Part shown: positions 13,423 through 25,673 of the stretch, one piece after another
Layout of the letters: every line of letters starts with the position of its first letter
Position numbering within the stretch: position 1 is the first letter of the stretch
The notes under the pieces: model-generated
Database searches by the model: none
What the model was told of the DNA's origin: nothing
The model's input: only the letters and a program-made list of their open reading frames with translations
Position numbers and translations under genes: made by a program
DNA from: Lingula anatina
Taxonomy: Eukaryota > Brachiopoda > Lingulata > Lingulida > Lingulidae
Assembly (NCBI RefSeq): GCF_001039355.2
Contig: NW_019776094.1
Location: forward strand, 50,711 to 114,710
Direction of reading: 5' to 3'
DNA length: 64,000 nucleotides

Positions 13423-13454
<32 letters not shown>

Positions 13455-14820
13455 CTTTTACTCACATCAAAAGGATTTTGCCGTCCCTGAGCGTTTTGAA
13501 GAAAGTTTCTGAGCCCGGCTCTACAGATTCCCCTGTGTTAGCCTTGATGAAGCCAAGGACTTCTGCCTCCACTCTGCTGTCATATCTGCCATGGATCTAC
13601 ACAGACACAAAATACAACAACTTCAAAATTCAAAATTCTTCAAAGATGCGGTTAATTTTGTCACCCAAAATGCTACGTATACAAATATTCGGGCATCATG
13701 TACAAACAGTGCTTTATTTGCCAACAACCTTAAAAAAAGAGATTCAGAATATTAATTAGTTCAATTTTTCAAATGTCATAGCACCTTTCCTGTATCTGAA
13801 AGAGGCCCAAGAAAAAGATTACTAAATTCAGCACGTATGTTGCAGAGATGTTCCACAAATGGAAATGGATCGGCTACAGAAAACCAAGCCGGACTCCGGG
13901 GTTGGGGGGGGGGGGGGTTGAGGGGGGCAATATGCCCTATTTACATCAAAAACTTCAGTGGGCCCAGATATATAATTTTTAAAAAAGGAAAAACGGAACA
14001 CGATAATCTAACAGCAATATCTTGCATAATAACGAACGCTTGAGTGTTTCATTATATTTTGGAAGGGGTGTGTGGAGAAAACTGGTTACTTGAATTGGCC
14101 AAGATAACATGTTGCTAGTTCACAAATGGTTCGCAACTCAAATAATTTGCTGAAATATGTCATTGGTAAGAGCATTACTCAACGGATGCCTCCTCACGAA
14201 CTTGGGTGAAGGGTGCGCTTCACATAAGCTGTCACGTCACTCGCTTCACTCAACAGCCAACTTGGTTGTGAAATTTCTCAAGTCAATTACAGACAATCTG
14301 TGCTTCAGACTTGCCTTCCAACACGTACCTGTTCACTTGTTAAGTGTATTAGTTCCGGCAAAGATCTGGACGTGCAACTCGGCAATAAATTTGCTCCTAG
14401 ACACCGTCATATGCTTCGTTGCGCACTGCACAGAGTATACATCTGCCAGTCACTGACACATTGCCTCTCCATTTTCCGAGCATTTAAAAACGCCCTTATT
14501 CAATCACTTAATGTCATATAATCAAACACAGCTTTATGAACATGATAAGATAATCTACTAGCATAAATATTGCCCTTCTTTTGGTAACATAACAGGGGAA
14601 TTGCCATTGATTTTAGATGCAATTTTGTATAGTCTGCTTGAGACCGTGCCAGAGGCTACGTAAATCCTGTGCACCATTTATAGCCAGGAGAACCGCTGCG
14701 GTTTCTCTGGTAATCAAATAGCAGAGTAATTGAGTTTGGGAGCTCGCTGAACTAAACCTTTCGTCCAGAGTCTACATAAGATAAAGCCCAGTCGTGTGCT
14801 AAAGGGAGACACGTAGTAAG

Positions 14821-14859
<39 letters not shown>

Positions 14860-17800
14860 AAACTAATTATCGGCTTTGACTGGGTATACTGAAAGAACCA
14901 AAGACCCGTTTAATGTCCCTACTTAATAAGATGTTTGAACAACCTAATGAAAACCGCCCAACACTTTGCACACAAAAACCGATGGAGATGTGTATGATGA
15001 AAACGTATTATATACCGGTATATATCAGAGATGTTATTGCCGATACGATGGGGAAATTGTATATCTGTAATAAGAAGTGATTGACAACGTACTGCATAGC
15101 GCCATGTACCCATACACTTAACGTATTCAGTATATGGAGGGGACCTACTCAATGTAACGACCGTGCAATAAAACTTAATCTAGGTAACATAACACCCGCA
15201 GCTTGCACGAGCATTTACCGGCTGGCGCGTGCCACCGGTAGCTAAATAAATAGCCCTATTACTTCTTAATCGAGCAAGAGGGCCAGCTGTCATATCCGAT
15301 ACTCCTTTGGGATATGATGGAATGCTGAAATGCAAAGACCAGTAGCTCATAAAATGCATTAAGTTTTTTCCAGGTATACCTACGCATCAACTTAAAGCAC
15401 AGAAGTAGAGCCTCATATGCAGCAGCCTACTGTACACATAATATGGGGGATTTATATAAAAGCCTAGATCTACTTTTTAATCTGACTAAAAAAAACGCAA
15501 AGAGCAACCCTGTTGGCAAATGCGTTGCGCTTAATTATATACGAACCTAGAATTGATATTCAGTCTGAAAAAAAACTGACTAACAAACATTATAGACAAA
15601 TAATAAAACTATATCACATATGAAACACACATATATATTTCATGTAAATCAGTTACATTTAATATATGACATAAACATTTATGATCAAATAAAATATTCG
15701 ACAACATAAGCACATCTTATCTGTCCACGTTTACAGTTTAGAAAGCATATAGGAAACAACAATTGCGCTACTCTATGAAGCGATTTGCCAGGTGTGCTAC
15801 CAGGGTCGTGCTAGGCAGTAACCCGTATGGTACATAAAGAGGGCGCATCGTGTCAAGACAAACCACATCCGAAGGGTTTGTGCTAAGAAAAGAGAAAATA
15901 TTGCTATATGGATGGCGGATGATACAAAAGCTTGCTACTAGATGTTCTAGAGGTTCTACTGTGGAGATGAATACAAACTTAAGCTATTGTTCAACAAATG
16001 GGGACAGGCATCTAGACTACTAACACAGGGCAGCTTGAAAAGTGAAAAAATGTCAAATACGCTCACTGTTGTTCAAAGAAGGGAACAGAGTGGAAAGAAC
16101 AATGTTGCTAGAATCATCCTTTGGATCATTCCAGAGAAAAAGGAAGATGAAAATCGAGTGGTAGGGGAGTCCGCCTGATTACTTACCCCCTTCTTAGGCA
16201 GTCCATGCTCCTGAATCACAACATTAATACAGGAAAATGTATATAGTTCAGAGATAGTCACGTAGGATAACAGAGCTGATTTGATAGGGACATATAGGAA
16301 GACATTTTATAAATGGAAAAACATTTCACTTAGAGGGGGGTCTGATTATTAGAGTTTAGTAAATACGTGATAAACGAAAAATGTTTCAAGGTATGCGAAA
16401 CCAATGAATGCTTCAGTTAAATGTGTTAGGTATGACAGTGTGTTGGTTTTCGGTGTGTCGGATTGGATACCCCAGGGCAAATTTCCTACAGAGACATCTA
16501 TTGTCAATTAGTCAAGTTACATCACATTTTCAGGGAGGATGATCGGATGCATTATTTAAATTTATGCATCAACATAAAAAAAGAGGTTAAAATAAACTGA
16601 TGAAAAAATGAAAGATAGAACGGAGAGACTCTACAAGATGGTGGTGATATATTCTTTAGGGACTGGACACTGTAAATTTGTCAAGTATGAAGAACAGTGC
16701 AGGTGTATAGTGTCCCGGTTTTGGTGGGGGTACAATATTGGGGGGGGGGCATGTCCCACCAGGACTCCTGTCCTTTATGTACTCACGTCCGCTTTAACCA
16801 TGTGTTCGGGACCCTAAATCGTAAGATCATTTTCCGTTATTAATCAATGCTACAGCAGGTAACAACAGTAAGTGAATGGAACTTCGTTATTTAAATTACT
16901 ATAAATAGGGAGAGAAAAGGAAAATAAAAAGAAAAGCCATCTTAAATTCACTTAGGTTTGTCTGGGAACGATTTTTTTTCATAAAACGAGCCATATTCAA
17001 AACTATATTTATCATAAGAGGTTGTAATATGAATTTGTAGGGACAGAAGAACTTTTTAAATATCGAAGTAAAGTAAAAATGAGATAAACATCAAGCTGAA
17101 CATCCCCTCTCTTGAAACCCTTAACCTTTTCAGACGATATTCATTTGCCTTACAGGTTACAAAAACACACCATATGTTTGCTTTCCCAAGTTTTTGGCAG
17201 GCGCTAATAGAATTTAGATAATTCAGTTTTACAGATGACAGCAATGAACTTTGAGATACCGCTTTAATGTTTTGCGTAAAATAAGCATTTAAATATCCGT
17301 TTTGCCAGCTGTCGGTATTTTTTCTTTCTTCCGACAAAAATGCTGCTGCCAGAACTACCTTGAGATGGCATCTTCTCCTTTACTATGTGCCATGTTTGTG
17401 GGGGCGTGCGTGTTTGTAAATATTCGAATGCTAAGTCACCTATCCTTAATCTTTTCCTAATATAGGGGATATATTAGGAAACTACGTCGGTTATGTTTAA
17501 AATGGAAGTGTCTATTATTTTCATTTCGCAAACAAAAATTATTTTTGTCATCATATTTGAAAGATTTTTCAAAAATCTGATTCCCATCCATTCACTTAAT
17601 TTAAGAAAAAGTTCTGGACTTTTGTGTCATTATAGCAATTTAGACCCGGCGTATCTACATTTGCTAATTATGTAAAATAATACAAATAAAAAAGAAAGAA
17701 GGGAAGAATTGCATAACGTCATTGTTACTGAACACACCTAACCAAGATCTAAAATAACCCACACTGTACTTCGCACCTTTCAATCTTTATTTAGGTATTT

Positions 17801-18611
17801 TTGATTAATACACCGACACTTGTGTTTTTGCACAACTAAATTATCAAATATTTCAAAATATTACTGCCCATTAATTGGTTTATCCGTCAGGATGCTCATC
17901 ACCTGGCCTTATATAAACGCCGGTTGTTTAAAGCAGCGTAATCTTGTTACCCGTTGAAAGGGATACCACCAGCCGAGACCAGCAAACCCGTGCCTATTTT
18001 TAGCAATAACCGATAACTTCCGGAGTTTTGCGGCTATGTGAAGGATTCTATGCTCTTGTATGGCGATGTAAAAGGCTAAGCGAAAACCTTATCATAAGTC
18101 ATTTTGGATAGTTTTATTTTTTCCATTTTATAAATAAATTAATATTTGTATTTAATTTGTAAGTTAATGTTATTTTGATTGATGGGGGATATTGACCCTG
18201 TATTGTATTCAACAGGTGATGAAAAAAACTGACAATTTTAACAAGGTGGCAGATGCACAGTTTCAAGCAAAAATGTACTTTGCGTTTCTTTTGCTGGTCA
18301 TGTTTAAGTGTGACATCAGAAAATGAATTTGAAAAGCTGTTGCAATGTACGGAACCCGTTTTTAATGTAAGAAGTAAAGGAGAGTAACAATATACGTAAA
18401 TGTATGCTTGATTCAACTAACAGTTAAATAATGGGTGTGAACTTTATGAAGTCTGATTTCACTTTGAGTTGCACTGCAAACCCGTTTTCGCTTATGAAAA
18501 TCAGAACCAGAATAAGCAACAACGAACTCTGTATCCTCTTACCTTGGTGGCAAGCATTCTATCCATGCCAAAGTCCTTCACTCTGGTGCGTGTTTCTCCT
18601 ACCTCAGGCAT
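11901..18611 (-). CDS. Calponin-family protein, constant 5' exons (CH domain plus first calponin repeat)
   Basis: Five minus-strand exons: E1 18611-18543 (ATG 18611-18609), E2 13596-13466, E3 13067-12971, E4 12723-12586, E5 12088-11901. All have GT donors and AG acceptors, and phases agree; together they give 207 codons plus 2 bases. The translation begins MPEVGETRTRVKDFGM and continues with a full calponin/transgelin-type CH domain: KIHGRYDSRVEAEVLGFIKA, then FFKTLRDGKILLMLANKI, MENIEKFLKFCRAYGVSKV and TVDLFEARNLPNVMSTLQLL. E5 adds the CGPKPTERHETNF linker and one calponin repeat (GLIGLQYGTNKLASQRGM). In this family the CH domain and repeats bind or stabilise actin filaments, typically in muscle. 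E5 ends in AG (phase 2), which is completed to Arg by any of the four downstream repeat exons. The 5' UTR and promoter are not resolved. Exon structure is inferred from splice signals and homology; transcript evidence was not available. Confidence 0.9.
13420..13453. repeat. AAAT tetranucleotide microsatellite
   Basis: About eight tandem AAAT units, ending roughly a dozen bases from the donor of calponin exon E2. Confidence 0.85.
13597..18542. other. First intron of the calponin gene
   Basis: Nearly 5 kb between E1 and E2, AT-rich, without family motifs in any frame. It contains a GA dinucleotide run (about 14824-14855) and G-rich tracts near 13900-13925 and 16740-16750 that look like ends of dispersed repeats. 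Confidence 0.6.
14824..14855. repeat. GA dinucleotide microsatellite
   Basis: Uninterrupted GA run inside the first calponin intron. Confidence 0.85.
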
Positions 18612-21600
18612 GTTGTATTGTTTTTGTTGGTCACTCGACTGGTCAGCTTAATAAATAGTTTAAGTTTGTTGTGTCCCTTTTTTCGTCACCGTAGAAAAAT
18701 CTCCAGGGGTTCCTTTGCTTGAGTGGCTGGGGAGAGAGCTCGGGCGAAAACGACGGCACCGTCTGTCAGGCAATTGGCTCCGGCTTAATCGTTCTTCGAA
18801 CAGGGCTTTCCTAAAAACAGAAACATATACAGGTACAGCGAGGGTCGCATCACTCGATCCCAGGTATCAGTGCGAGTTGGGCTCAAATTACCGACATAGC
18901 TTCGCCATATAAAGCAGCGTGCCGTTTCTGTCGTTGTGACGTCATCGGCAAGGTGCGCGTTACGGGGGCCGGTTGCTATGGTGATGCGCATCTTCACCTT
19001 TCGGTCTGCGAGCAAGAATACAGGTAAGGCTTCACAGTCTGTTTTCACTCAGATTTCGGTAGCTATTTTTGTTCGTAACAAGAAAATATATCAGAAAGTT
19101 AAACAAAACACTGAGACACCCGTGCGTACGTGCGCTAGGACAGTTTTGTGACTCTGGATTATAAACGAAAATTGACGATTACCTATCGAAATTGAACGGC
19201 TGAGCACAGGAGATAGCGTTTCGCGAAGTCTACCTACCTGATGTGCTGTTCTGCGTTCTTTATAGTGCAGCACTTAGCCGTGTTAGGAATGCTCGATTTA
19301 GAGAAACGGGCTATTGGCCTGGATTCACCACCCCTGTTCGTCGGCTGATGTTCACATTTGCGCAGATGTATCACATCGGTGCATACATGTGTAGCATATT
19401 GAATGGGTTAGAATAGTGGGGGAGTACTGTGGGGATAGGCATGCTGTGCAGGACGGGTTCTGAGAACCAAGTTTAGCTTCAATGCTATGCTTTTTTTCCT
19501 TGTTTTCTCTCGTTTTAGCTGAAAGGGGTTTAGGCTTTCTCTGCGGTGGTTCTCTAACACTTTCAGCCTACGTGCCATTCTCCAGTGTTTAATCATCCAA
19601 TAGCATTTTATTACTGCCAGTGGGCTAATTGTAACAGATTCCATTTTGCTACACAATCTCACCGCTTAAAACTCTATGATGTATCTTGTATATCCACGTT
19701 ATTTCATTATAGAGTACAGGTCCTGCAAAACATCTCTAATCTTACCAAAAAAATATTTCCCTAATACAGATACATGTCTCACATATGCCTCAGACAGACA
19801 TCAAAATATTGGAGGTAAACAACAACTTCAATACTAGCCGTTGAGTGAAGAAAAATAACTGCTTTATATCTTATCCTGTTTTCTTTTTTGACGGCTACTG
19901 TAGGTGGATTGTATTTGTAAATTTAAATTACATAACTGAATTTAGTCTGTCGACATGTGAGCTGTGATATATTAAGGAGATAAACAAGCTAAGTAGAATT
20001 CTGCTAAATTTATCCGGTAGCTGAAGTTAAACAACTGAGCAGAAGTTAGGTCATCCTCTTGTTGAGCGCACCTGTCTAATGCGCCTCCTGTTTTACACAG
20101 ATCTAAAAAGAACGGCAGGCGATTATTTATCATTCACGGGTGAATGTGAAACACAGTAAATGTGTTCTTCACTGATCACTTTCGAATTATTATAGTATTA
20201 TTTGTGGGGATGTTCATTTGATTTGGGGATTACAAAAACTACTGGCGGAAATAGATAAAATTTACAAGCCGGTAATAAACTGAAGAAAAATCGAGCAATA
20301 GTACAAGAAAAATGCCTTATCAGCATGTAAGTGTTCACAACAGTTTGTTAGCTGGAGTTAAGTGTAACGCATTCCATATGACGTTGTTTTCTAAATACTC
20401 TCATGTGTGAAAACGCTTGCATATGAAACAATATTCAGGAAAACAACTAAAGACAGAGCACAGATGTTCATTTCAGACGGCTGCTGTGCCGGCTCAAACT
20501 TTAAAAGCCCCACCGGTCCGGATTAACTATATTGATCTTACATTTTAGGCGCGTTATTTCCCCCCCCTGTGGAGCCCCATTGATTGATACATACGCATAG
20601 CAGCAGACGAGAGCGCCTCTGCCGGAATCGTCTGCCTGAACGAGAGCAAGATAAAATTCAGGTAAGCGTTTTCTGATCGGAGTTAAATAATGACTCACAT
20701 TCTAGAAACAAATATGTGTCATACGAATGGTTTTGGTGAATGGGTCGGGTCGTAGTATAAAACTTTCTAAGAAATCAGCAAATCCAATTGCGTGATCTGT
20801 GGCGGAGAAATTCACAGGTAAGTGTATCGCTGTGCTATAGGGGATCTCGAGCCAAGTCATTCTACGTTCTTGATATGGGATAAGGGGATTCTTTAAGTTA
20901 GAAAGTAACTACTAAGAGACGTATTATTTTGATGATAATGATTATTGCGAAAGAAATTAAAGAAAATAAAGGAAATTAAGAAAAACTGGGTAGAACCTCA
21001 TGTAAGGTAAATTCAGAGCTTTTACTTAGGGGTAAAACAAGTCACCGGTATGAAATGCGTGTTGTAGGCCTTTTTATCAGAAACTGGTCTGTGTCCCTGG
21101 TTTAACGAGATGGTTGATATAATTTCTTATTATAAATCATCAGAATCCTTGCCATGTCTTTGAAATCGCTTTCATCAAACTGGCTTAGAGGTGTAAGGAT
21201 TTGGTACTAAACTTCAAATCTCAAATTTATCCAACGCAGTTAAAAGATGTAATGGTAAGACTAGCCAAAAACCGACGACGTTAATTTCTCATACGCCTAC
21301 ATCACCGGTAGAGGAATCTTGGGAAAGGGCGCGATACCCAGTACACTTAAAATGTGTTTTTACCGTCCTTATTAATTTATTACATTATCGAATTTAATGG
21401 GTGGTTATTAGAGCCTGGTGAATTAACTGAAGGAACCACGTGGTTCGCAGTAAATCGTAATAAATCGCAGTAATAAATTTCTATCAAAATCAAACGGTCG
21501 AAACAGACGACTCCCCAGTTCGAGCCCTGGGTGTTTACCTACTTCAGGTAAGCTGGCCGGCGTTTCATGTTACAAGACAGATGTTTTGCTGTTCTTTTAA

Positions 21601-22591
21601 CCCTTCCCATTCCCGAGAACGGTGCTAGCATGCTAACATATGAACCACAACCCGACAGTGCTGTGTGAGTACCTGTAGACAGCGGCGGGTTTCTTCCGGA
21701 CTGGAATGTCTCTTGGTACTTCATTTTGTTGCCGTTAAATTCTTTCGTCGTTATGAATCCCGTCAGAGCAACGGGAGTGGGGATATAGTAATATTGTGAT
21801 AGTCATGATAAACATATGAACTCATACAGGTACTGATTCTTATAAAGATATCAAATAGACTATTATATAAATAGAAACGATCCGTCAGCGCGATATGAAA
21901 CGTGCAAGTTCACCTGATTCATGGGTGTACATGTATAGGCTAATCCCCTGGAAATAAAATTCTACAGTTGTTTATGAACATCAGTTGTTTTCGCCTGAAG
22001 ACCAATATCAACTGAAATGATGTTTTTATCATATCACGGAGTCTTATGCCCTCAGTTTGTAAAATCGCGATCTGTTAGAAATGTTTCCTTGGAATTCGAC
22101 CTTTGATGTAGCAAATTTCATATTGCTCTTGTTGATTTTCTCGACTATACTACTCGAGTCTGTTTAATAAAAACACACCGATCTGATGTATTTCATTCGA
22201 ATTTCCGTCTCGATCGGAGGAATTAAAGTGAACTGGTGAATTATCTATATATTAACCGGTGTGATTCACGACATGCTATTGTTTTCATCACATCTACGGA
22301 TCATCAACTCCCTAAATCCATGAATAAAATGTACACAAATTGAATGCATAATTAATATGATATTTATTTTTCAAAAAACGTTTAATAAAACAGTTCCCAT
22401 GCAAACCATTGTCCGCTCACATGCGCTGTATATTTGTCGATGTTTCTATGTATATTGACCTGTATTTAACATTTTTACAACCGTTCACTTGAACGAATCT
22501 TGTTGCTGGCCATTTAAATATATCTGCATGACTCGCTTGCCCGTAGTATTTAGCATTAACAGCACTATTTATATATCTATACACTCTATTT
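18612..22591. promoter_or_regulatory. Divergent intergenic region between two calponin genes
   Basis: The minus-strand CH calponin starts at 18611 and the first visible exon of the plus-strand calponin gene begins near 22592, so about 4 kb separates divergent coding starts. The region should contain promoter and 5' UTR sequence for one or both genes. A TATA-like minus-strand stretch (CTATTTATTAAG, about 18642-18653) lies about 35 bases upstream of the ATG at 18611. Frames here show no family motif. The regulatory role is inferred from position only. Confidence 0.35.
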
Positions 22592-22633
22592 TCAGAACAC
22601 CTATATCAGAACCATACACACCAACTCATCAAA

Positions 22634-24079
22634 ATGTCTATGGCAGAAAACAGCATTGTCCATGGCGCTGACCTGGCCTCACAGAAAGGCATGACTCCCA
22701 TGGGAGCCGTGCGCCGTGCAGCCGACGTGGGGGCTAATGAGTACGATCAAGCCAGCGCCGGTGTCATTTCAGGCCAGTACGGAAGCAACGCAGGGGCCTC
22801 ACAACAGGGCATGACGTCATTTGGCGCCTCCCGCCATGGCACAGATTTAGGTGTCTCCGAGTTTGAGGGCAAGGACGTCATATCCGGTCAGATGGGAACC
22901 AATAAGCTCGCCTCTCAGCATGGCATGACGTCATTCGGTGCCTCGCGCCATGGAACGGACCTTGGGGTCTCTGAATTCCAAGGGAAGGACGTCATTTCCG
23001 GACAGATGGGGACAAACAAGCTGGAATCCCAGAAAGGCATGACGGCGTTTGGTGCTACTCGACACGGTACCGATCTTGGTGTCTCAGAGTATGAAGGCAA
23101 AGATGTCATAGGACTTCAATACGGTACAAATAAACTGGCTTCCCAAAAGGGCATGTCCGCATTCGGTGCCGCCCGACACGTGTCCGATGTCGGTGCTGCC
23201 GACTACCAAGGGAAAGACGTCATCGGGCTTCAGATGGGCTCAAATAAGAACATGTCACAGAAAGGGATGACTCCCTTCGGCGCCGTGCGACATGTCTCCG
23301 ATTTGGGTAGCTCTGAGCAAACCAGAGAAAGCCAGGGCGTGATTGGGCTGCAGTACGGCACCAACAAGACAGCATCACAGAAAGGCATGACGGCATTTGG
23401 TGCTCCAAGAAGTGTCATGTCATCAGGCGACATGGAGGAGAGTCGTCAGACCCAGGGTATCATTGGACTGCAAGCAGGCTCAAACAAGCACGCCTCACAG
23501 TCAGGCATGACCCCGTTTGGCGCCGTGCGCCGCGTCGCCGACCAAACAGGCACCGACAGCATGAACCGCACCTCACAGGGAGTGATCAGCGGACAGATGG
23601 GGACAAACAAATTGGCATCACAGGCTGGCATGTCGCCTTTTGGTGGAGTACGCCGCGTGGCAGACAACACCGGAGCTGCAGGCCCAACATCGCAGGGGTT
23701 GTCCACCATCGGAGGACAAATGGGCACGAACAAGCTAGCTTCTCAGCACGGGTTATCTCCATTCGGCGCCACAAGGGGCATCATGCCAACACAGCCACAA
23801 GGTGCCACCGCTCCAGTCATCGGTGGACAGATGGGCACCAACAAGCTGGCTTCGCAGTCAGGGATGTCACCGTTCGGTGCAGTGAGGAGAATCGGTGATG
23901 TCCAACCAGGAGGTGTCCAAAGTCCCTCCCAGCCGGCACGTGCGAGCCAAGGCATTACTCATCTCCAGATGGGCACCAATCTTGGCGCGTCACAGAAGGG
24001 TATGTCACCTATGGGCGGTCCTAGGCCCATCTGTCAATACGCGCCCCCGACACAACGCCCCGTTAATGCAGAAATGTAA
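22634..24079 (+). CDS. CH-less calponin-repeat protein (12 repeats)
   Basis: An uninterrupted 481-residue frame from ATG 22634 to TAA 24079. It lies in an exon whose acceptor (polypyrimidine then AG) is just before 22592, so at least one 5' UTR exon is upstream. There are one truncated and eleven full calponin repeats, with VISGQMGTNKLASQ-type cores in the N-terminal half. The C-terminal half has Gly/Pro/Gln-rich linkers, and the last repeat is followed by a Pro-rich tail ending NAEM. No CH domain is visible, as in UNC-87-type actin-bundling proteins. The linkers LGVSEFEGKD and LGVSEYEGKD resemble exon D of the minus-strand gene, pointing to common origin. Upstream codons to 22592 are also open, so an N-terminal extension through splicing cannot be excluded. 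Confidence 0.9.
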   Translation: MSMAENSIVHGADLASQKGMTPMGAVRRAADVGANEYDQASAGVISGQYGSNAGASQQGMTSFGASRHGTDLGVSEFEGKDVISGQMGTNKLASQHGMTSFGASRHGTDLGVSEFQGKDVISGQMGTNKLESQKGMTAFGATRHGTDLGVSEYEGKDVIGLQYGTNKLASQKGMSAFGAARHVSDVGAADYQGKDVIGLQMGSNKNMSQKGMTPFGAVRHVSDLGSSEQTRESQGVIGLQYGTNKTASQKGMTAFGAPRSVMSSGDMEESRQTQGIIGLQAGSNKHASQSGMTPFGAVRRVADQTGTDSMNRTSQGVISGQMGTNKLASQAGMSPFGGVRRVADNTGAAGPTSQGLSTIGGQMGTNKLASQHGLSPFGATRGIMPTQPQGATAPVIGGQMGTNKLASQSGMSPFGAVRRIGDVQPGGVQSPSQPARASQGITHLQMGTNLGASQKGMSPMGGPRPICQYAPPTQRPVNAEM

Positions 24080-24258
24080 TCAGAAATACCGGTAGAGCTG
24101 TGGTGATCGACAGTGATGATACAATCCAAAAAAAAAAAAAAAAGAAAAGAAAAAAAATTATATTGTAGAACTGTAAGTAAGAGAAACGCGGTGCTGAAGA
24201 CGTTATGTGCTATGTGTTTTATGAAGAGAACTCAGTTGTGGAAATATATTGTCTTGAA

Positions 24259-24264
24259 AATAAA
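24259..24264 (+). terminator. Poly(A) signal of the CH-less calponin gene
   Basis: AATAAA 180 bases after the stop codon; an A-rich tract lies between stop and signal at about 24128-24158. Confidence 0.55.
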
Positions 24265-25367
24265 TTGAAGAATACATGATCATACAAAAAAGCGCAGTTG
24301 ACCACGAAAGTACTTAGAGCAACACAGCTATGAATTCTTAATTTTCAGGTGTGTAAAAATGTATCCCTTTGTTCATATATCAAAAGCGATGCGTAGTTTG
24401 GATAAAACTTGTTCAATACTAGACCTATTGTCTCTAAGTAGTGACTTTACCCAAGACGGTGACTGTTTCTGTGCATATGATTGTGAAATATTTTTATTCC
24501 GTTTTAAAGCCTTGATTTAAACAAAGATTATCACTGAAAGTTGAAACTTGTGCCAACGTGAGTGAAAGGTATGAATGATTGGTCCGTCCAACTATGTATA
24601 TATTGTTTTTTAGTAAGTTTGGTTCGACGTTTTTAGTGCGCATATTTACCTTTTAATACAATTTCTTCTTTGCATAGATATGACAAATACAAATGTAACA
24701 TATACAGCGCATGTTTATTATGCTCTTACAGATATTAAATGATACTAAAACATGCATATATCATTTTATCGTCTAAGACCGACATATGTGCAATAAATAG
24801 CGTAGATATTGCATTTAACAATTACAGTAACGTTGTGTAATTAATAAAGGTGAAGGCTTAATGGGAAGTTACAAAGACATTTTACTTCTTGCGCAGTAGT
24901 TTTACCGTTGCCGTCTATTATGTACAGTATGGATGTTTTAGTGTAACAAGTGACACTATCTAAGTACATTCTTTACGTATCTGTGTATGCATGCTTCTAA
25001 TGTGTATCGATGCTTTTCGTTCATTTTTCACATGATAAGAGAACTATTTTTAATTATGAATTAAATTTGCTCGATATACGTAACTTTTTTATCGTTTAAT
25101 TTTGAAAGGATGTCTTTATTTTTTAAGGCTCCTATTTAGGTGTGAATCCAACCGACTAAAGGAAATAAAATTAGCAAAATAACATGCGTTCTCCATTATT
25201 TCCAAATCGATGTGTATTGAGTTAAAAACCTTCTTGAGCTCCTGTACTTTTCAATTATAAAATACTCTTCTAAAAAAGTACTGGGTATACATTATGTCAA
25301 CTTGGTAAACGGGTAACAATGGGACTTCTTAAGCGTAAAAATATTTAACCATCATTTTGGTTTACTT

Positions 25368-25428
<61 letters not shown>

Positions 25429-25673
25429 TTCATTAAAACCTCAATGGGCCTTACAAATTAAAATATATATATACCACATGACGCGCAAGCTGATATCGTG
25501 CATAATGAAATGCGACAGTCACTAGTAGGGTCCAAGCTCCTTATCATGATTACCTAAGACCAATGGCTACCTCCTGAAATCATGACAGCACGTGGGGATT
25601 TTCGCACGAGCCACTCAGTCAGTTTAAGCTGTGGACAGTTACCACTGCGGACAGGAACAGTTGGCATCTCACA
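24265..25673. other. Intergenic region between calponin gene and secreted-protein array
   Basis: AT-rich, no supported gene. It contains an AAT trinucleotide microsatellite at about 25370-25426. The final few hundred bases should hold the promoter of array copy 1. Confidence 0.55.
25370..25426. repeat. AAT trinucleotide microsatellite
   Basis: About 19 tandem AAT units. Confidence 0.9.

Noticed and set aside
21505-21540. TTCGAGCCCTGGG resembling a tRNA T-arm or SINE B box
   Set aside because: No matching acceptor stem, D arm or A box at the proper distance upstream.
22915-23955. Several minus-strand frames opposite the CH-less calponin gene
   Set aside because: They mirror the repeats of the plus-strand gene and show no domain of their own.
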